A stretch of 50,642 bases of DNA from Alkalinema sp. RU_4_3 (GTDB lineage: Bacteria > Cyanobacteriota > Cyanobacteriia > Leptolyngbyales > Leptolyngbyaceae), in contig JAAUSA010000008.1 in the NCBI GenBank assembly GCA_012031975.1, positions 1-50,642 on the forward strand, written 5' to 3'. The translations under genes were made by a program, and so were the position numbers. The first letter of the stretch is position 1. The number at the start of each line of letters is the position of its first letter. The notes beneath the pieces were generated by a model. It made no database searches. It saw only the letters and a program-made list of their open reading frames with translations, and was not told the origin of the DNA. Shown piece by piece: positions 47,729-50,642 of this stretch.

Positions 47729-49315
47729 CTAACCCTGACGATCCGGCACCACCACCACCGGCATCTCCAGCCTAGCCAAAGCCTTCGCCTGAGCCGTCTT
47801 AGCGATCGAAGCCTGCAAAATCGGCGTCCTCTGCACCGCACTATTCGTCAGCAAAAACAGCGGATTCGACAAAATCCCCAGAATCGAAGTCGCGATCAAA
47901 GCCCCAACCATTCCAACCTGCAAAGGCCGTAGTCCCGGCAACGTCCAATTGATTTCGGGGTAGTTTTTCACAGCATCCGACATCTCATCCGGCTCCTTCA
48001 CCACCATCATCTTCACCACACGAATGTAGTAATAGATCGAAATCACACTGGTCACCAGACCCAGCAGCACAAGGCCATAGGCCCCAGCCTGCCAGCCCGC
48101 CCAGAACAGATACAGCTTACCGAAGAAGCCCACCATCGGCGGAATCCCACCGAGGGAGAGCAGGAAGACCGAAAGGGCGAGGGTCATCAGCGGGTCTTTC
48201 TGGTAGAGACCCGAGTATTCGCTAATTTGGTCCGTCCCGGTGCGCAATGCAAACAGAATCACGCAGGCAAACGCCCCCAGATTCATAAACAAGTAAGCAA
48301 TCAGGTAGAACATCATGCTGGCGTAGCCCGCTTCGCTGCCGACCACCAGACCGATCATGATGAAGCCCGCCTGTCCGATCGAAGAATAGGCCAACAGCCG
48401 CTTCATACTCGTCTGAGCCAGCGCCACCACATTCCCCAGCACCATACTCAAAATCGCCAGCGCCGTCATCACAAAATGCCATTCCTCCGTCACCGCCGGG
48501 AAAGCCGTCACCAGCAATCTGATCGCCAACGCAAACCCCGCCGCCTTCGAACCCACGGACAAAAAGGCCACCACAGGCGTCGGCGACCCCTCATAGACAT
48601 CCGGCGTCCACTGGTGAAACGGCACCGCCGCAATCTTGAAAGCAATCCCCGCAATAGCAAACACCAAAGCCACCACCAGCCCCAAAGACTGACCGAGATT
48701 CGCCTGGGCGATCTGCGCCGCAATTTCCGGCAGCTTCGTATGGCCCCCGGACAACCCATAGAGCAGCGAAGAGCCGTACAGGAAGATCGCCGAACTAGAA
48801 GCCCCAATCAGCAAATACTTCAGAGCCGCCTCATTGGACCTAGGATCGCGCTTCGTATAGCCCGTCAGCAAGTAAGACGAAATACTCAGCGTCTCCAGGG
48901 CAATAAACACCATGACCAACTCATTGGCCCCGGATAGAAACATCCCGCCCAGGGTCGCCGTCAACAGAATCGCGATGAACTCTGGCAGAGCTGTCCCAGA
49001 CTGTTCGACATAGCGCATGGACATCAGAAGAGTCCCTGCCGCCGAGAGCGCCACAATGCCGCGAAACACAATGCTCAGGGCATCGCCATCAAAGGCACCC
49101 AAAAAGCCGATCGTGTCCGAACTGTCCCACTGCAGATAGAGCGCAACCACAGCGGCCAACAGTCCAGCGATCGCCGCATAGGGTGTCCAGCGGGTAGCAC
49201 GGGCGCGGCCCACAATTAGATCACCGACAAGCACAACCATGATCGTGGCGATCACAATTCCTTCCGGGAGAATCGTCCCCGCGTTCAGCTGCGAGGCAAG
49301 CGTTGCAAAATCCAT
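47729..49315 (-). CDS. ndhB: NAD(P)H-quinone oxidoreductase subunit 2
   Basis: 528 aa, highly hydrophobic with about 14 membrane helices, from the ATG at 49313-49315. Blocks typical of cyanobacterial/plastid NdhB are [57 protein letters not shown] and [19 protein letters not shown] (each shortened here). It is an antiporter-like subunit of the NDH-1 complex in the thylakoid membrane, used for respiration and cyclic electron flow. It is convergent with the preceding gene. Confidence 0.96.
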   Translation of the reverse strand: MDFATLASQLNAGTILPEGIVIATIMVVLVGDLIVGRARATRWTPYAAIAGLLAAVVALYLQWDSSDTIGFLGAFDGDALSIVFRGIVALSAAGTLLMSMRYVEQSGTALPEFIAILLTATLGGMFLSGANELVMVFIALETLSISSYLLTGYTKRDPRSNEAALKYLLIGASSSAIFLYGSSLLYGLSGGHTKLPEIAAQIAQANLGQSLGLVVALVFAIAGIAFKIAAVPFHQWTPDVYEGSPTPVVAFLSVGSKAAGFALAIRLLVTAFPAVTEEWHFVMTALAILSMVLGNVVALAQTSMKRLLAYSSIGQAGFIMIGLVVGSEAGYASMMFYLIAYLFMNLGAFACVILFALRTGTDQISEYSGLYQKDPLMTLALSVFLLSLGGIPPMVGFFGKLYLFWAGWQAGAYGLVLLGLVTSVISIYYYIRVVKMMVVKEPDEMSDAVKNYPEINWTLPGLRPLQVGMVGALIATSILGILSNPLFLLTNSAVQRTPILQASIAKTAQAKALARLEMPVVVVPDRQG

Positions 49316-49412
49316 AGGCGACGGGCCGATAAAAGCGTCCGATTAAATATCTCTGCCCTTGATTTTACAGTGCATCTAGTCCCACAAGCCTTGAGATTTA
49401 CTTGGTTTTCTA

Positions 49413-50642
49413 TCAGGAACAACGTATGGTCTCCGCCTGGGACAGGGGTGGCTGGTCTGGCGCCTTCAACCAGCGGCAGGCCGCCTTCAAACTTTGCTCG
49501 ATCTGGGGTAGCAAGGCCAGGGAAATCAGTTGGGCAGGCCGATCGCCATAGATCACCAGCAACTGCGCCCCATTCGGACTAAAGCTGATCTGCCGGGGCA
49601 CCTCGGGCAACCGCACCATGGGTTGCAACCCCCCAGCCTGGGTCCAGAAACCCAATCTGTTCTCCATATCCACCACCGCCAGTTTCTCGCCCTCTGGACT
49701 CCAGGCCAAGACCCTGGCGACAAAGGGCAGCACATCCGCTCCGGCGGTCATTTCCTCGGTCACTGCCACCGCTAGCTTCTCACCCTGGGCATCCCAATCG
49801 ATCGCCCTTGTCGGCGTGGTAAACAGATGGCTCTGGGCCTGACCATCGGCTTTCCAGAGACTGACGCCCTCGCTGCCCGCGAGGGCAAAGCTGCGATTGT
49901 GGGGATGGAAGGCCACGGAATGGTTACTTTGCCTATTAGCAGCGGGCAAAAATTGCTTGGAGTAGAGATTGAATTTGCGATCATTTTCCCAGCGCCATAG
50001 GTTGACTTCGCCCAGATTGCTGACGGCCAAGAGGGTTTTGCTCTCGGGCTGCCAGGCGAGATTGGTGAGGGCCGATTGGGTCAGGGCACCGATCGGCTGC
50101 CAGTTCGTGGGTTTGTCCATGCTGAGTCGCCAGGCGCGGCCTTTGTCACTGCCGACCACTAGCATCTGACCCTCACTACTCCAGGTCAGGGTCGTCAAGG
50201 GTTCCGCCAATTGCCAGCGCTGGCGCAGTTTGCCCTCTCGGTCCCAGAGCACCACGGTCCCCTGGCGACTGACGGCGGCCAAATGTTGACCATCGGGCTG
50301 GAAGGCTGCTGCGGTGATCCCCTGGGCTAGCTCGGGCAGTGACTGCCGCTAGCAGGCCATTGGGGAGGCCCTCTAGTAAAATTTCATGGTATTGCTGGCG
50401 GTAGGGCTCGATCGGTCGATTGAGCGATCGCCGCAATTGATCCGCCTTGAGCAGCGCGAGAATCGCCGCGCGCGGATCTTGGGGGAGCTGGGCCTGGGCC
50501 TGGGTCAGGGTACTGTCGAGCAGTTGAAGGCGCAACTGGTCAATCTCCTGGGACTGCCGATAGCCGCACATCCCCAAACAACTCAACAGTCCCAGCCCCA
50601 GCAGGCCTAGGCTGGCTTTGCGGATATTCCAGGGTTTCGAGG
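49413..50642 (-). pseudogene. WD40 repeat protein with membrane helix, frameshifted and cut by the window edge
   Basis: The gene runs in from the right edge. A frame open at 50642 gives a membrane helix (ASLGLLGLGLLSCLGMC) and a helical segment with LQLLDSTLTQAQAQLPQDPRAA. It leaves frame near 50346, where one extra C lies (plus strand CC). The second frame continues as LPELAQGITAAAFQPDGQHLAAVS through at least five degenerate WD40 units (VLWDREGKLRQRW, LSMDKPTNWQP, VNLWRWEND, VSLWKADGQ, LGFWTQAGG) to 49413. The transmembrane-plus-WD40 layout resembles the C-terminal half of STAND-WD40 proteins, so an AAA domain may lie outside the window. Confidence 0.75.

Overview
The window is chromosomal DNA of a cyanobacterium. 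It carries a phycocyanin operon with its linkers (cpcG, cpcB, cpcA, two cpcC-type), the alkane pathway pair ado/aar, NdhB, Thf1/Psb29, an Rcp1-like response regulator, and many copies of the HIP1 octamer GCGATCGC. From about position 1250 onward the DNA is GC-rich. The first ~1.25 kb is clearly AT-rich and may have a different origin. No tRNA, rRNA or CRISPR array was seen.

Layout. 1-1250: end of a histidine kinase, an Rcp1-like regulator and a broken second regulator. 1261-5354: rod-core linker cpcG facing away from cpcB-cpcA-cpcC-cpcC2, closed by a good terminator. 5434-9185: a phosphorelay cassette of hybrid-sensor kinase, CheY-like regulator and a REC-wHTH-HPt-REC regulator. 9307-10302: a ~1 kb insertion sequence with 17-bp perfect inverted repeats. 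10426-14514 (minus): a coupled gene pair, a CHAT-protease/STAND ATPase followed by a STAND ATPase/WD40 protein. This is the best candidate in the window for a poorly described signalling or conflict system. 14890-22160: gap1, crcB, a PEP-CTERM-like exported protein, an intergenic region with DnaA boxes beside an AT-rich stretch (possible origin or DnaA-titration site), DUF2811, a Cas4/AddB-like PD-(D/E)XK protein and a prokaryotic pentameric ligand-gated channel.

22196-28968 (minus): outer-membrane cluster purC-bamA-lpxC-fabZ-lpxA-lpxB, in which lipid A synthesis enzymes sit with the Omp85 assembly protein and FabZ. 29043-36890: mixed housekeeping and hypothetical genes including thf1, class II aldolase, Uma2, an NlpC/P60 peptidase and an orphan ABC permease. 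37113-47049 (all plus): ado, aar, serA, prmA, a beta-propeller exported protein, panB, cofH, DUF3352 and folB. 47093-50642: a glycine-rich membrane protein, ndhB, and a WD40 protein running off the right edge.

A dominant feature is the number of reading-frame breaks. About a dozen genes, including ones expected to be essential (purC, bamA), are broken by a single-base indel, mostly in a run of identical bases. This looks more like residual sequencing error than real gene decay. I therefore describe those genes over their reconstructed full span and flag the break point in each.
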